64,000 nt of DNA, taken from the NCBI GenBank assembly GCA_013368325.1, contig JAACJK010000112.1:620001-684000 (forward strand), written 5' to 3'. Positions 22,201 to 31,559 of the stretch are shown piece after piece. Both the position numbers and the translations under genes were made by a program. Under the pieces are notes generated by a model. The model had not been told where the DNA came from, searched no databases, and saw only the letters and a program-made list of their open reading frames with translations. Origin of the DNA: Ephemerocybe angulata (taxonomy: Eukaryota > Basidiomycota > Agaricomycetes > Agaricales > Psathyrellaceae). Position 1 is the first letter of the stretch. Every line of letters starts with the position of its first letter.

Positions 22201-22973
22201 GCGGGAGTAGGCGACTCCGCTTCTTCCAGAACCGCACGCTGCTTCCCCTTCCCCTTGTCCTTATCCCCGCTCTCTGGCGTAGCAGGTCGCACAGCATTCG
22301 CAGTGGTGTTGTGGATCCCATCGCCGTTGGTGATGGTCGCGTGAAGGCTCACGGGCAGAGGGGCTGAAGGACCCGCATAGCGTGGGTCGCGAGCAGAGCG
22401 TCTGAGCTTCTGTACAAAGTTGTTGTTCTCGGAGGCGAGGAGCGGGTCGTCGAGTGCGGACAGGAGCTCGTCGCGCGTGGGGGAGCGGTCGGTTTTGGGG
22501 AATAGGCCTCGGGCAGGGTAGGCGCGGCCTTTGCCTTTGGATTGCGGCTTCGGGGTGGGCTTGGTAGTCCTGTCGTTGGATGTGGAGGCCTTGGGAGGTG
22601 CAGGGATGGCCGATTGGGCACGGGTAGAAGCGCGGGTAGTGCGAGAGGGGAGGGGAGGGGGACGAAGGGCGGGGGCTTGGGTGGGTTGGCCATCGGGCTC
22701 GTTGGAGTGGATTCCAGAGTCGGTCGAGTGGGGTATGGAAGATTGAAGATGTCCAGCATCCTCTTTCTCGGTGCGTCTCGCCATTGCTGTTGATCTGGGT
22801 GGTAGGTTCGAGTTGTCGTGGCGGTAAGGTTGAGTGGCAATGTTGGTTTTGTCACGGTCGAGTTGCACAGGTGTTCTCGTCGTGCGAGAAGGAGAGGGCG
22901 TGAAGGTGGGGTTATCTGAGCTGGATTTGAGGATGGGGGCTTTGGTTATAAGGCGAATCGGCGTAGGGTGCAC
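19206..22973 (-). CDS. large acidic low-complexity protein
   Basis: No family recognised. Two exons: 22973-20893 and 20838-19206. The 54-bp intron between them (20839-20892) starts GTGCGT, ends TTCTAG and has a CTAAC-type branch site; it is a multiple of three and free of stops, so the protein is 1237 residues spliced or 1255 unspliced. The start may instead be the ATG at 22784, which has a better context (ATGGCG). Contents: disordered Pro/Ser/Thr N-terminus, long Glu/Asp tracts, a Cys-rich motif CDCLPGFCAHH, a helical segment around RSYIDHVTAQLYAEQRA, more acidic runs, and a C-terminal RS-rich stretch (RSPSRSPSRRSRSPR). The composition suggests a nuclear scaffold or chromatin-associated protein, which is inference only. 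It sits at the centre of the inverted coiled-coil array but lacks its signatures. Confidence 0.75.
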   Translation of the reverse strand: MHPTPIRLITKAPILKSSSDNPTFTPSPSRTTRTPVQLDRDKTNIATQPYRHDNSNLPPRSTAMARRTEKEDAGHLQSSIPHSTDSGIHSNEPDGQPTQAPALRPPPLPSRTTRASTRAQSAIPAPPKASTSNDRTTKPTPKPQSKGKGRAYPARGLFPKTDRSPTRDELLSALDDPLLASENNNFVQKLRRSARDPRYAGPSAPLPVSLHATITNGDGIHNTTANAVRPATPESGDKDKGKGKQRAVLEEAESPTPASISARVFPTSKPVTNTDLLAQLDARSQKSDGDEEEDEGEDEENEAEDEFDETTSEASRRELSPEEEHEEGYPDEAGPHYPGDFDYIQSDAPPLPPAGYHENEYEAEEQDDDEDGEYELAYPDFTVPHYPANIQADAEEEEEQDDIEAEVYEEEENDENAPPPRREGGRVPFAVYRDEDEDEAEEYVEEEEDIEEEPEPSSCDCLPGFCAHHRSLPPSSLPRPTTRPRTTVALSPLRHYTENPSAQTAAPLTRSYIDHVTAQLYAEQRALRLQMMENEKAIKNRLYKLEMLSTDAAEAVEGVNEALRALEDVAGSDMATVVKWMVNEMPYMKPSDYKEGMGVAWLKSYLESHAPETDDDENAPAEGHGGDGGDDDDDDDDEEGGPDTMNMRAGHVQVLSTIQEVDEEAITAYREAQLSTSTSSPEPQAQDEPGSTSRCVVRVYFNLSDLTNTPSSVEPNPLKRRRSDVDEVAPRPAPVQLEQELEDAMDTDEEEEISMILTAAIQHDEDSEDEEGPALKKMRMTSEIEEATSASAARAVRRSPNVAAEERRVSGATVYSASVDGYRSGSENPENACEHVEELVSENDDETSGEYEEKNENENKAGTSIHIHRHIHSQGVLTRDAGTTSEAPVASSTHVEYDVHTMYENDSNGVNSTSSLNYHEERLEAGREEQEPRTISIPPSASAFAIRESAPSPSPHLPLQNDQAQDDAQPLSRGGRALSGLPPLAPGGYRAVQSSYLDRFRGVVGLRRYSQPENQANASPSSEELTLTSALVSIGALPPQAMERAMGQTTRYGPVAQGAHEGRQTRSRTRGQTSPGERERIAEETRARKRAEAIERGSALGVAQSAVFGSVVRPAVPANTRPLRRSGAMVVPEEAPQARPRRGGSQLQRQETVASIPDSASRGPRPLVRSFEHVYEVKRPLSTHRAREAKFADLETPEMRRERIRMVRTGRSPSRSPSRRSRSPRVIRMVAGVAVGELPAEEANAEAESDDDDES

Positions 22974-23548
22974 GCGGTCGTTGTGGTCTGGAAGAGAAAG
23001 GCGATAGGGGTGTGAGAACCGACGAACATTGGCCCTTTGATCACAAAATGTGACATATTTGATCGCCGGACATATAGCTCCGAATGGTCAGAGCGCTCGT
23101 TGTTCACTGTGTTTCGCTCATTGTTGTCTTTCCCATGGCCCAATCCTTGTGGCGTTCTTTTTGTGGTGAGATTGACCTTTTATATGGATTAAACTGTCTA
23201 TTTTCAGCGATTATTGTGTGGGATTGATGTATGGAGTGCAAAAGCTGTCTAATATGGAAGACGCGACGCGACGCGTTTGCCCCTATTTCTACGGCTGTAG
23301 ACCGGATCTAAAAGGACAAAGAAGTCCGTGCCGTTCGGGGAAGGTGCTCCCTCCTGCTCCTCGTTTGAGCTGCTCAAAGCGCTTTGATCAGATTTCGCTG
23401 TTACATTCCTCAACGGTCTACCTATACTGAACATGGAATAGAAATCGTAACTAAATGGTTCATGCAAAGTCATGTTAGGGCTCGGATCTGAGCGCTGAGG
23501 CCAGGGACGTATTGTTGCGATGTTAGCCCTCAAATCGAAGGGTGTGTA
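22974..23548. other. intergenic, nothing recognised
   Basis: Upstream region of the large acidic gene. Short reading frames on both strands show no support. Confidence 0.35.
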
Positions 23549-23779
23549 CTATGTAGATTTCTTTGGGCGGGATTCCGATTTCAAAAAGAATTTCTGACTC
23601 GGAGCCTGAGGAAGAAGCTGGGGAGGAGGCCGATATTGCCTTCCGACTGGCTCGGATGAGCACGACACTCGGAGAGCTTGTCTCTCAGCACGGCATTCCT
23701 GTGTCAATGGTTCAAATTTGCTGTGAGCCTGATTATAATCTTCGAAAGAAATTGGTGTAAAAGTATATGGCTTGCTCAA
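23549..23779 (-). pseudogene. relic of the coiled-coil family
   Basis: On the minus strand around 23660-23715 the sequence reads NAVLRDKLSECRAH, clearly the family's C-terminal signature (compare NAVLIEKLSECHAQL in paralog 5). The preceding YEQRI-like part (FEDYNQAHSKFEPL) is in another frame, and a third frame gives RASRK just after, so at least two frame changes separate the pieces. No central signature was found upstream. It is a decayed tenth copy next to paralog 5. Confidence 0.55.
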
Positions 23780-23850
23780 GACAGTGAAAGCGCTCGACTA
23801 CATATATTTGACTACATATACTTATCTTGGTCTGATGGTCCATTGACAGA

Positions 23851-24534
23851 CTAAGGGCTTGCCAGACCTCTCCCCGTGTACACTACTTCGGGAGCAGAGC
23901 GAGTCTGCTCTACACACTCGTGCGATGCCATGTCGTCCTCGGCCTGAGACTTCTGGCTGATTCCGACGAAAGCTTGGGAAAGCTTGAACAAATGATGGGT
24001 CATGCCACTGAGGAACGTGGAGCTCGCCCTCTCGCGGCAGGAAACGAGCTGCGCATGACATTCGGAGAGCTTTTCGATGAGAACGGCGTTTTCATTCTCC
24101 AGAGTGGCGATACGGCGCTCGAAAGCATTTTGAAGGGAAGTGGGGGTGTGCGTATTGTCTTTTTGGCATATGCAATTTCTGGCGTTGCCGTGCCTCCGCC
24201 CTCTCGGAGCGTTCGATCTCTGTGCTTGGTCCTCCATGTTTCTCGTGAGCTCCTGGACTAAGACCCCCATCCTGTCTCTCTCGGCCATGGCTTGTTTGAG
24301 TTGAAGAATCAAGGCGGTAACCTGGTAATCCTTCGCGTCCAGCTCTTCCTCCCGCCTTTGTAAGGACCTTGCGAGCAGCCCAATTGTTTCCCGCGCCTGG
24401 ATAATTTCCATGCGTAGAGGTCGTCTGCCTTGCGTAGAGTTGGCCGCCGACTGTGTTGTCGATGGCTGCTTGGATTCAACTAGCGCACTGTCTCTCAAAG
24501 CTGGCTTGATCGTTTCTTCTGGCATCATGTGCAC
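23851..24534 (-). CDS. coiled-coil family, paralog 5
   Basis: Single-exon member, 227 residues; function unknown. First intact minus-strand copy. Central signature ARETIGLLARSLQRREEELDAKD, heptads to about residue 105, then a Cys-containing basic stretch (RNCICQKD) unlike the siblings; C-terminal signature FERRIATLENENAVLIEKL with LSECHAQL. Copies of the upstream motif lie at 24910 (one mismatch) and 25073 (exact), both in sense orientation. The N-terminus lacks the RSPDE motif. Confidence 0.75.
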   Translation of the reverse strand: MHMMPEETIKPALRDSALVESKQPSTTQSAANSTQGRRPLRMEIIQARETIGLLARSLQRREEELDAKDYQVTALILQLKQAMAERDRMGVLVQELTRNMEDQAQRSNAPRGRRHGNARNCICQKDNTHTPTSLQNAFERRIATLENENAVLIEKLSECHAQLVSCRERASSTFLSGMTHHLFKLSQAFVGISQKSQAEDDMASHECVEQTRSAPEVVYTGRGLASP

Positions 24535-25323
24535 TGTCGATCGCCTAAAGTGACAGGTGTTGGTGTTTGAGTGGGATGCAGAAGACGTCGGGGTGAATGA
24601 GTAACGGAGACGTGTGCCGAAGTTCTAATGTACATATACTATACCTGAATATGTATGTAATAGGCGCAATTAAGATTTCTTCGCTTGGTTCTCAAGGGCA
24701 TGCACCCTGGCGACAAGGCTGAGTTAGGGCGGCCAGAACCCTCGGGCAGACAGTGAATTGAAGAACACGTTTCATTGCCTCTTCCCCTGATGAGCGCCAC
24801 CCCTCTAGCTAATCGGTCGACAATCTCCTACTCTCCGATGGACTGATACAGTGGTTGCGAGGCATCCTCCAAACGTGGCATTGTGTCTTGTTCTCATTTA
24901 GTATTAGTTGGGCGCTTGAGTTAGCTGGGTGACAACTAACTGTGGAGAACGGAAGGAAACGTGGAGATGAAGTCTGCTTAGGACTCTCATGACTGCTTTA
25001 TTAATCGCTGCCCATACTCTGCGGCGAAGCATCGAGCTGACAGGATCAGCGTGCTGCCTTAGCCCCTATGTTGGGCGCTTAAGTCCATCATTGACGCGTA
25101 ATTGAGGTGGCCGTGGGCTTTCTTAGTAAACCGACCAGTTCTTGGGACTTCGCGTAGCAAGAGGCAGAACTCCTTGCTGCGATTGCAATTCTGTTGTCAT
25201 ATCCAAGTCCCTCCTTGCTCCTCGACGCTAAGTCACTAGTAGAGGTTTTGCCCTAGGTCAAATGTAGTAATACATGGCTCTGTAAGAGGTACTCGATAGA
25301 TATCTTTTAATATTTGATAAGGC
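24535..25323. other. promoter region of paralog 5
   Basis: Holds GGGCGCTTGA (24910) and GGGCGCTTAA (25073), the latter in a longer block shared with the promoter of paralog 6. No coding sequence was seen. Confidence 0.45.
25073..25115 (+). promoter_or_regulatory. duplicated promoter block A (GGGCGCTTAA + ACGCGT)
   Basis: GGGCGCTTAA, ten variable bases, GACGCGTAATT, then GGTGGCC. It matches the block at 26728 with identical spacing. It lies about 540 bp before the ATG of paralog 5. ACGCGT is the classic MBF-type (MluI cell-cycle box) core in fungi; a role here is inference. Confidence 0.5.
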
Positions 25324-26216
25324 CTATGATCTGTCTACACACGAGGGCCAAGAATGGCACGCATGCGCCCCGTAGGTCCCTGGATCAGAGTTTATGTCGG
25401 ACTCCGAGTCATCCAATGGATTTCCAAGGAGTGTTGAGCTGGAATCGGAAAACAGGGAGGGGAATCGGAGAGGGGCATGACCGGCAGACCGGCTTGTGAC
25501 GAGCTGAGAATGACACTCGGACAGCTTCTCTATTAGCACTGCGTTGCTGTGCCTCAAACTCGCCACAATCTGGTCGTAGTTCTCATGAGTCGTGTATTCT
25601 TCGGCCTTGTTGAAGACGCTTTGTTTTCGTCCGAGCCCGAGCTCTGGAGAGCTCTGGAGAGGGTAACAATCATTAACCCTAATGACTGGGTCACCGTACC
25701 TTTCATTTTTGAGCTGAATGTTCCGCGCCAGATGGTCCCCACTCACCTTTTTAATGTGTTGACTGGGAAATCCTTTCCAACTCCACCTGTAGAGATACCA
25801 TCCAGTCGCTGAAGTAAGGTCGAGATCTCGCGGCTCATGGCTTCTATTTCTCCGTCCTTCTGCTTTAAGGCCATCTCATTTCTATCCCTTTCCTCGGCAG
25901 CTTCCTCCAGTCGAAGACACAAGGCAGAGAGCTCTCGGCTCTTTGCATCAAGCTCGTCCTCCCGTCGCTTCAGTGATTGGACAAGCAGTCCTATGGTTTT
26001 GTCCCGTTGAGCTATAACGCCTTCCAAGAATCGCTCCGACCGCTTCGAGTTCCAGTGGGATTCTTCCCCTTGAAAACGAGGTGTTGTGACCCTAGCCTTG
26101 GGTGGCCTTGGCCCTACTGGCCCTGGAAACCTTGCAAGACTTTTTTCCCTCGACGTCGGCCTCTCTGGCAGGGTCCAGTTTGGCTCCGAGGATATTGAGT
26201 GGGCAGTAGGGTACAT
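25324..26216 (-). CDS. coiled-coil family, paralog 6
   Basis: Two exons, 26216-25747 and 25678-25324, with a 68-bp GT-AG intron (274 residues); function unknown. Central signature RDKTIGLLVQSLKRREDELDAK, followed by a long heptad region; C-terminal signature YDQIVASLRHSNAVLIEKL with LSECHSQL, both in the second exon's frame. The intron falls between the two signatures. The closest sibling by the C-terminal signature is paralog 5, next door. A promoter block shared with paralog 5 lies about 510 bp upstream. Confidence 0.75.
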
Positions 26217-27048
26217 TGCACACTGCAGAGTTTCGATGTGGTGTGGTTTTGAGGTGATGAGAAGATTTGTAGCCCAGCGGTGTGATAGTTTGCCGCAAGA
26301 AAAGTGAGCTATATACTAGAAGGATAGTAAATGGCGTTAGTGCGCTTCCCCGAACATATCAGTATCAGGGCAGTGCCTCAACAGCTCCACCCTCCTCGTA
26401 AGCACGGCATGCCCATGCGGGTTCACAAATTTAACTGCAGCCCATGCGTTCTATTATATGCCACAATTATGCAGAGTAAGTCCACTTGATCCAGAGTAAG
26501 ACCATAGGCGGGGGGACACTTCTTAGTCTACAACTTCTCTACTACATCTACCAAATAGGTATGCTCAAGTTCGCGGCGTTGTCTCCCTTTCTGAACGGAG
26601 GAAAGGTCGAAGCTGGTGGCAAGGGGTGAGATTAATCATTAATGTAGTGCATCCGCTGGTAATGATCAGTGGTTCATTTTTCCATTTGGCGGGATCAGCC
26701 AAGGTTAACACGCATGATCACAGTGTTGGGCGCTTAAATTTCTCTTGGACGCGTAATTCGGGTGGCCAGGGGATCCTTGGACTGATCGGCCAGCAGTTAT
26801 TCTTGGGGATACGTATGTACGTGGAAGTGTCAAATGTTTTGTCGACTTTCCAGGTCCTTCTTTTACTGCCCTCGAGTTCCTGCCTCAAGTTCACGTTCAC
26901 TGGGCGCCGTGGTGGCTGTACATGATGACACACCTTTGTATTAAGCATGAGAAATTCTTTCAAAGATGTTGGATGTCGGTTCATTCGTTTCCACCATGAA
27001 AGGTTACATCCAACGCTAGAATAGCAACGCATACTGATATCCCTTCCT
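26217..27048. other. promoter region of paralog 6
   Basis: Contains the shared promoter block at 26728 and a TATA-like TATATACTAG near 26308. The minus-strand reading frame at 26718-27296 is a shadow of paralog 7's tail. Confidence 0.4.
26728..26770 (+). promoter_or_regulatory. duplicated promoter block B (GGGCGCTTAA + ACGCGT)
   Basis: Second copy of the block described at 25073, with the same spacing, about 510 bp before the ATG of paralog 6. Confidence 0.5.
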
Positions 27049-27890
27049 TTACCGCCCTCTCCTGTTTGCGCTGGACCTTCGAGTATGTGGTGTAGACGCG
27101 ACACGTCGGCGTGCATGAAAAGTCTGCCCCTCCGAATCGCCTTCCGGGAATCCAGCCAGTGAGTCCTCCAGCGTAGAAGCGAAGACCTCCTCAGATATTG
27201 GGTATAGATTGCGGAAGTCGAAGGCTGAAAGAACCGAGTTCCCCCGATCGTTGCGGCTCGCGACGAGCTGGGAGTGACACTCGGAGAGCCTCTCATTCAG
27301 CGCATCATTGCTTGCTTCGAGGGTGCAATGCGCTGCTCGTAATAGGTCGCATCGAATGGCACAATCCCCAAGTCGTGTGGAATGAGAGGGGAGTGCTGAT
27401 CCGGACCAGGCCAGCTATGTCGCATTCGGGGAGTTTTATGGCCAAGGCTGGGGCCTGAGGATATCCTGGGCGTGCTTTCCAAGTCATCTTCCCGCCAGCC
27501 GTCCTTTCCCAACTTCAACTCTTTCTCCACTGCCTCTAATCTGTTTCCCATCTTCTCCACACGGCGGACCAGATTTTGGACTGTGGCTGCCGTTACTTCT
27601 TGGAGCAACCGATCCTCTTCGAGTCTCCGAGACAGCGTCTGTATCCCCTCGTCCCTGCTTTCCAGGAGCCGCACCAGCGCGGCAATTGCCTTTTGATCTC
27701 CGAGTCTTCCTTGTGGGATCTTCTCATCGCCCAACTCTGCGACTGTCTGAGGTGGCCCTTCTCTCGTAACGCCTGTGCTGTCCGTTAACAACAGTCTGGG
27801 AGATTTACTGGGAACGGTATCAAGTGGCTCTGGGCTCCTCCGCCTCTTCCTCGAATGTGTTTCGGTTGATGTCTCTGGCATTGATGACAA
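27049..27890 (-). pseudogene. coiled-coil family, paralog 7 (one-base frameshift)
   Basis: The first part (27890 to about 27336) encodes the basic motif RKRRRSPEP, the central signature QKAIAALVRLLESRDEG with SRRLEED, and reaches YYEQRIA before running into a stop at 27297. One base shifted, the sequence continues exactly as the family predicts: LEASNDALNERLSECHSQL, then a plausible tail to a stop at 27049-27051. So one base is missing beside a short C run (about 27333-27338). This is either a real frameshift or a sequence error; repaired length would be about 280 residues. A motif variant GGGCGCTTAT lies 136 bp upstream (28027). Confidence 0.65.
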
Positions 27891-28235
27891 TTATCTGCCG
27901 GCGTCGTTGGGGTGATGTGGAGAGAAGGATATGTGGCCGTATTGGCTCTTTATCTTGCCCTGGCCAATCCTGCCTCGGGGCCGCAGCAGGCGGTGCAAAT
28001 GTATGTAGCACTGCCCCGTGGCTAATGGGCGCTTATTGTACATTTAGCCAGAAAGGAGACTCTCGGCATGTCCTGCCAAACTCCTATCTCCCGTCCAGCC
28101 GTGACCTGAGCCGGTCAGTGTCACGCTTGGATGCGAGTCCAACCCCCTACCCAGCCAATCATTCAGAAGAGTTGGTACCTGGCCAATGCTGAGATGAACA
28201 GTTCCATTTCCTCGTATCTCATCCATATAGGTACG
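27891..28235. other. promoter region of paralog 7
   Basis: Contains GGGCGCTTAT at 28027-28036, a one-base variant of the repeated motif in sense orientation to paralog 7. No gene. Confidence 0.4.
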
Positions 28236-29303
28236 CTAACATGTCACTACAGACAGGGTCCCTCGACTAACCTTCTTCATCTTTGAGATCGCAGCGGCAT
28301 CCCTGGGCCACTCGAGCAAAGGGTTGATCCCCTTCTCGCGGCGGGAGATGACAAGCTGAGTGTAGCATTCAGATAGCCTATCGGTCAGAATGGCCATCTG
28401 CTCCTCGTGCTTCCTCTTGAGCGACTCCATCTCGCTTTCAACATGCTTCGTAGGAGCTCGGGAGGCAACCTTGCCCCCACCCTCGGCTCCGTCCTTATCG
28501 CGCTCCAGAGCCTTCCTGTCGCCGTCACCTTCCTCCACAAGCGTATTGCTTGATCTATTCGCTTCCTTCTGATCTCGCTCGCTGAGCTCTCGCGTCAGCC
28601 GTTGCGTGAGGAGCTCCGACTCAGCTTGCCTCAGTCGATCCATAAGCTTCCGTATGATGAGCTCCTGCCGTTCTGCATGAAGCTTCACTTTGGATAGGTC
28701 GCTGGATAGCATGTGAACTTCGAGGTCTCGATGGAGCAGCTTAGCGCTCATGCGCTCGATTGTTGCGTCCCGCTTTTCGATCGTTGCATCTCGCATCGTA
28801 ATGGTATTCGACCACCGTTCCTCCGCTGTGCTCGTCCCGGACGTAGTGACCTTCACCTCTTCCGGTATGGTGTTCAATGCAGCGTTTCCCTCCACCTGGA
28901 TGTTCTCAACCTTGACCTCTGCTGGCGCGCCCTCCTTCTGCTTTTCCCCTTCTTCAGTTGATTCCACCGTTTCCGCCCTTGCGATTCCATCCTCCGCGGG
29001 GCTTCCCCCCTCCTCTCCTAGATCTACACTCGCTGATGGGAGTGACGCGGACTTCCGACTTGACCATGATCGCCTAACTCGCGATCTGATTTTGGTCAAT
29101 ACCGCAGGTGCCTCGAATTTATGGGTAGCATCGGGTATTCGCGAGCTTGAAGGACGCTTCGCCGCAGTGGATTTGGTCCTCGTTTTTGCTCTTGAAGACG
29201 GCTTGACAAAGCCACTGGATGTCGAGTCGTTCGCATAGTCGCCTCTGGTCCAGCGGCTCGCGGGAGGAGGAGGGTTGTCGATGATTGGTGGGAGCAGGAG
29301 CAT
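28236..29303 (-). CDS. coiled-coil family, paralog 8
   Basis: Single-exon reading of 355 residues; function unknown. The basic N-terminal segment STSSGFVKPSSRAKTRTKS matches the start of paralog 9 (MSSTFVKPPCRAKVKR), so the residues before it may be untranslated. The central region is diverged: MRDATIEKRDATIERMSAKL replaces the usual signature and a long coiled coil follows; C-terminal signature HEEQMAILTDRLSECYTQL. The last residues (VSRGTLSVVTC) run through a possible donor GTTAGT, so a further 3' exon is possible. No TTAAGCGCCC was found upstream. Confidence 0.72.
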   Translation of the reverse strand: MLLLPPIIDNPPPPASRWTRGDYANDSTSSGFVKPSSRAKTRTKSTAAKRPSSSRIPDATHKFEAPAVLTKIRSRVRRSWSSRKSASLPSASVDLGEEGGSPAEDGIARAETVESTEEGEKQKEGAPAEVKVENIQVEGNAALNTIPEEVKVTTSGTSTAEERWSNTITMRDATIEKRDATIERMSAKLLHRDLEVHMLSSDLSKVKLHAERQELIIRKLMDRLRQAESELLTQRLTRELSERDQKEANRSSNTLVEEGDGDRKALERDKDGAEGGGKVASRAPTKHVESEMESLKRKHEEQMAILTDRLSECYTQLVISRREKGINPLLEWPRDAAAISKMKKVSRGTLSVVTC

Positions 29304-29804
29304 AGGTTTCTGTTGAATGTTGGAGTGGATAAGGTGCGTCTATCGCTTGACAGCTACTATATAGTGTGGTCTACTCGCATTGCCTCGAGGCACAGATGCT
29401 TGGCACCGTATACAATTCCAACTAGGGTTATGTCTTATCTTACACGCTCGAGTGACGGATGACTGCCAGTGGCAGCATGCAGGGGCGCATTCCCACTCCA
29501 CACCATACATGCTGTTACATAGGTACTGACCGAATTCCAACTGGAGTCTGGAGGTACTGTGCAAAAGCTCAAGGGCCTGAGATTAATGTGCCAGCCAGTA
29601 TAGCTGAGACCCTCCATGCGGGGTGAATCTGCGGGGGGTCCAGCCTTCAATCTTTACCTTAAATTTGCCATGCACAGCCCTCGAACGTAAGTTCTCGAGA
29701 TAACATATTTCTATTGTAATCGACGCAGGACCCATGGCATGGGTCGACGGTGTGGCACATGCGAAAGAGAACTAGGAAATCCAACTATTGTACGTGCAGG
29801 TGAA
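29304..29804. other. intergenic, nothing recognised
   Basis: Spacer between paralogs 8 and 9. A TATA-like ACTATATAG at 29356 lies about 55 bp upstream of paralog 8. Confidence 0.35.
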
Positions 29805-30860
29805 TTAATATGTGCGTACGGAATCCTGTATAGAGTCCATGTAGCTCCCCCGGTCGGTTTCGATAGCAAGAAGGTGTCGAAAGGGAGGAAATGTTTCCCC
29901 CCTTGTGCGCCGTAGGCTGGTTAGCTGCGTACTGCACTCCGATAGCTTATCGTTTAGAATTGCAATGCGCTCCTCGTACTGGGCCTTGATAGCATCCACC
30001 TCCCTTCTGACAGTCTCTTCAAGTCCCACCATCTCCCTTGGCATTGCTGCACCCATGACGCCCTCTCCGAAGTCGTTCTCTGCCGGGCGATATTGACGTT
30101 CTTTGGCGTATCCCACATTCCCTTGCCATAATTCCTCGACTGCATTTTCATCCAACTCCCCAATCGAGCTTTCCTTCTCTGGTGGGTCGTCCTCGAAGTC
30201 AAACCGATATCCGGCCAATTCTCCAATACCCGAATTTCTATTGGACTCTCCAGACTCATCACTCTCCCCTCCAGGCTCTCCTTCTTCGTCTTCAGGATAA
30301 CTGCGCAGCTCCTTCTCCAAGAGTGCAGCCAGTACCTTCGTCAGTCGATCCCTCCGATCTCTCTGGTTTGTCGTCTGCTCCAATTTCTTGGAGAAGGACA
30401 CCGTGCGCCGGCGCTCCTCTTCCAGGCGATTGGTTAACTCGATGATGGTCTGCTCCTTCTGGTCCTCGACGACTTTCGCCTCTTCAAGCTGCCTGGAAAG
30501 CATCTGGCCTTGCGCATCCCGCTGCGCCAGCATCCGAGCGAGCTGCTCGATTGTCATCGCATTCGTCATCCGGGTCTCAGCCATTGCGCTTGACTCCGAA
30601 GTGGGGGTCCCCACCATGCTTGCTTCGATTGGTTTGGTATCCACCACTGTCCACGCCTCTCCTTCGTTCGTCGTCTTCTTCCCTTTGGACTGGACCGATG
30701 TGGATCCAAGCCTCAGCCACAGCGCTTTGAAGGCCTTCGATCGGAGTTTAGCCTGCATTCCAGATGTATCGGATGTAAGAGGCGACATTTGAGAATCTTC
30801 CGCAACGCTGTTTCTTTTGACCTTAGCTCTACATGGCGGTTTGACGAAGGTAGAAGACAT
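29805..30860 (-). CDS. coiled-coil family, paralog 9
   Basis: Single-exon member, 351 residues from the ATG at 30860; function unknown. The longer upstream frame was rejected because MSSTFVKPP aligns with paralog 8. Central signature MTIEQLARMLAQRDAQ then SRQLEEAK; a long charged coil follows, then an acidic region (YPEDEEGEPGGESDESGE); C-terminal signature YEERIAILNDKLSECSTQL. Exact copies of the upstream motif lie at 31051 (190 bp) and 31560 (700 bp), both in sense orientation. Paralogs 8 and 9 form a subgroup by their N-termini. Confidence 0.77.
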   Translation of the reverse strand: MSSTFVKPPCRAKVKRNSVAEDSQMSPLTSDTSGMQAKLRSKAFKALWLRLGSTSVQSKGKKTTNEGEAWTVVDTKPIEASMVGTPTSESSAMAETRMTNAMTIEQLARMLAQRDAQGQMLSRQLEEAKVVEDQKEQTIIELTNRLEEERRRTVSFSKKLEQTTNQRDRRDRLTKVLAALLEKELRSYPEDEEGEPGGESDESGESNRNSGIGELAGYRFDFEDDPPEKESSIGELDENAVEELWQGNVGYAKERQYRPAENDFGEGVMGAAMPREMVGLEETVRREVDAIKAQYEERIAILNDKLSECSTQLTSLRRTRGETFPPFRHLLAIETDRGSYMDSIQDSVRTY

Positions 30861-31050
30861 TGTGTGCCGCAGAATGTGCACGAATCGCAGCACGATAGTG
30901 AGGGTAAGAACGAAGAGATAACAGTGGTCCAGAACAGCAACATTATCACAGGCGACCTTGTAATGAATTGGCCCGTGCATCACCGCAAGGCACCGAGAGT
31001 TGCTCCGTTCGCGGGTGGCAGCGAGCACTGTCTTGGCCTATAATTGTCTT

Positions 31051-31060
31051 GGGCGCTTAA
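31051..31060 (+). promoter_or_regulatory. GGGCGCTTAA motif upstream of paralog 9
   Basis: Sense-oriented as TTAAGCGCCC for the minus-strand gene, 190 bp before its ATG. An AT-rich ATTATA follows it immediately on the coding strand. Confidence 0.55.
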
Positions 31061-31559
31061 TGTGTGATGTCATGTCTACTTGGCAGAACATCGACAAACC
31101 AGGGGCAATGCAATTCAATTTATCCAAGAATATCCTGGTGCCATCCTGATATGATCTTCGCCGCCACTCCTTCACCAGGTCAGGTGGATCGATAGAGACA
31201 GGTGTGAAGATACGGAAATGGGCGTACCATCATAATCCGGGTCCCACAGTGTCCACTATCCAGACTGTCTCTCCTTGGCTCTGTCACCCGCACATAAGCA
31301 TCTGTCTACCTGCAGCTAACTTGCCATTTCAAGCAGACCAATGGAGTTCAGTATCAAAGCAATCGGTATCATGAAAAAGACAATGCCAGGTCGCCGACAT
31401 CTGCGAAGGTCTGCCATTTCCAGATGTCTTGGTGCTCGTGACGCAGAGTGTGACAGGACTCGCAGCATGTGGTTAATGAACGGGGATATTGATCCAGTCA
31501 ACCATGGTACAGCGTGAAACTCGTTACCATGCGAGGACCTCAAGGCTTATGTTATCTTG

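Noticed and set aside
19158..22344. Several long plus-strand frames (up to 323 residues)
   Set aside because: All are antisense to the large acidic gene, whose Glu/Asp codon tracts leave the reverse strand free of stops.
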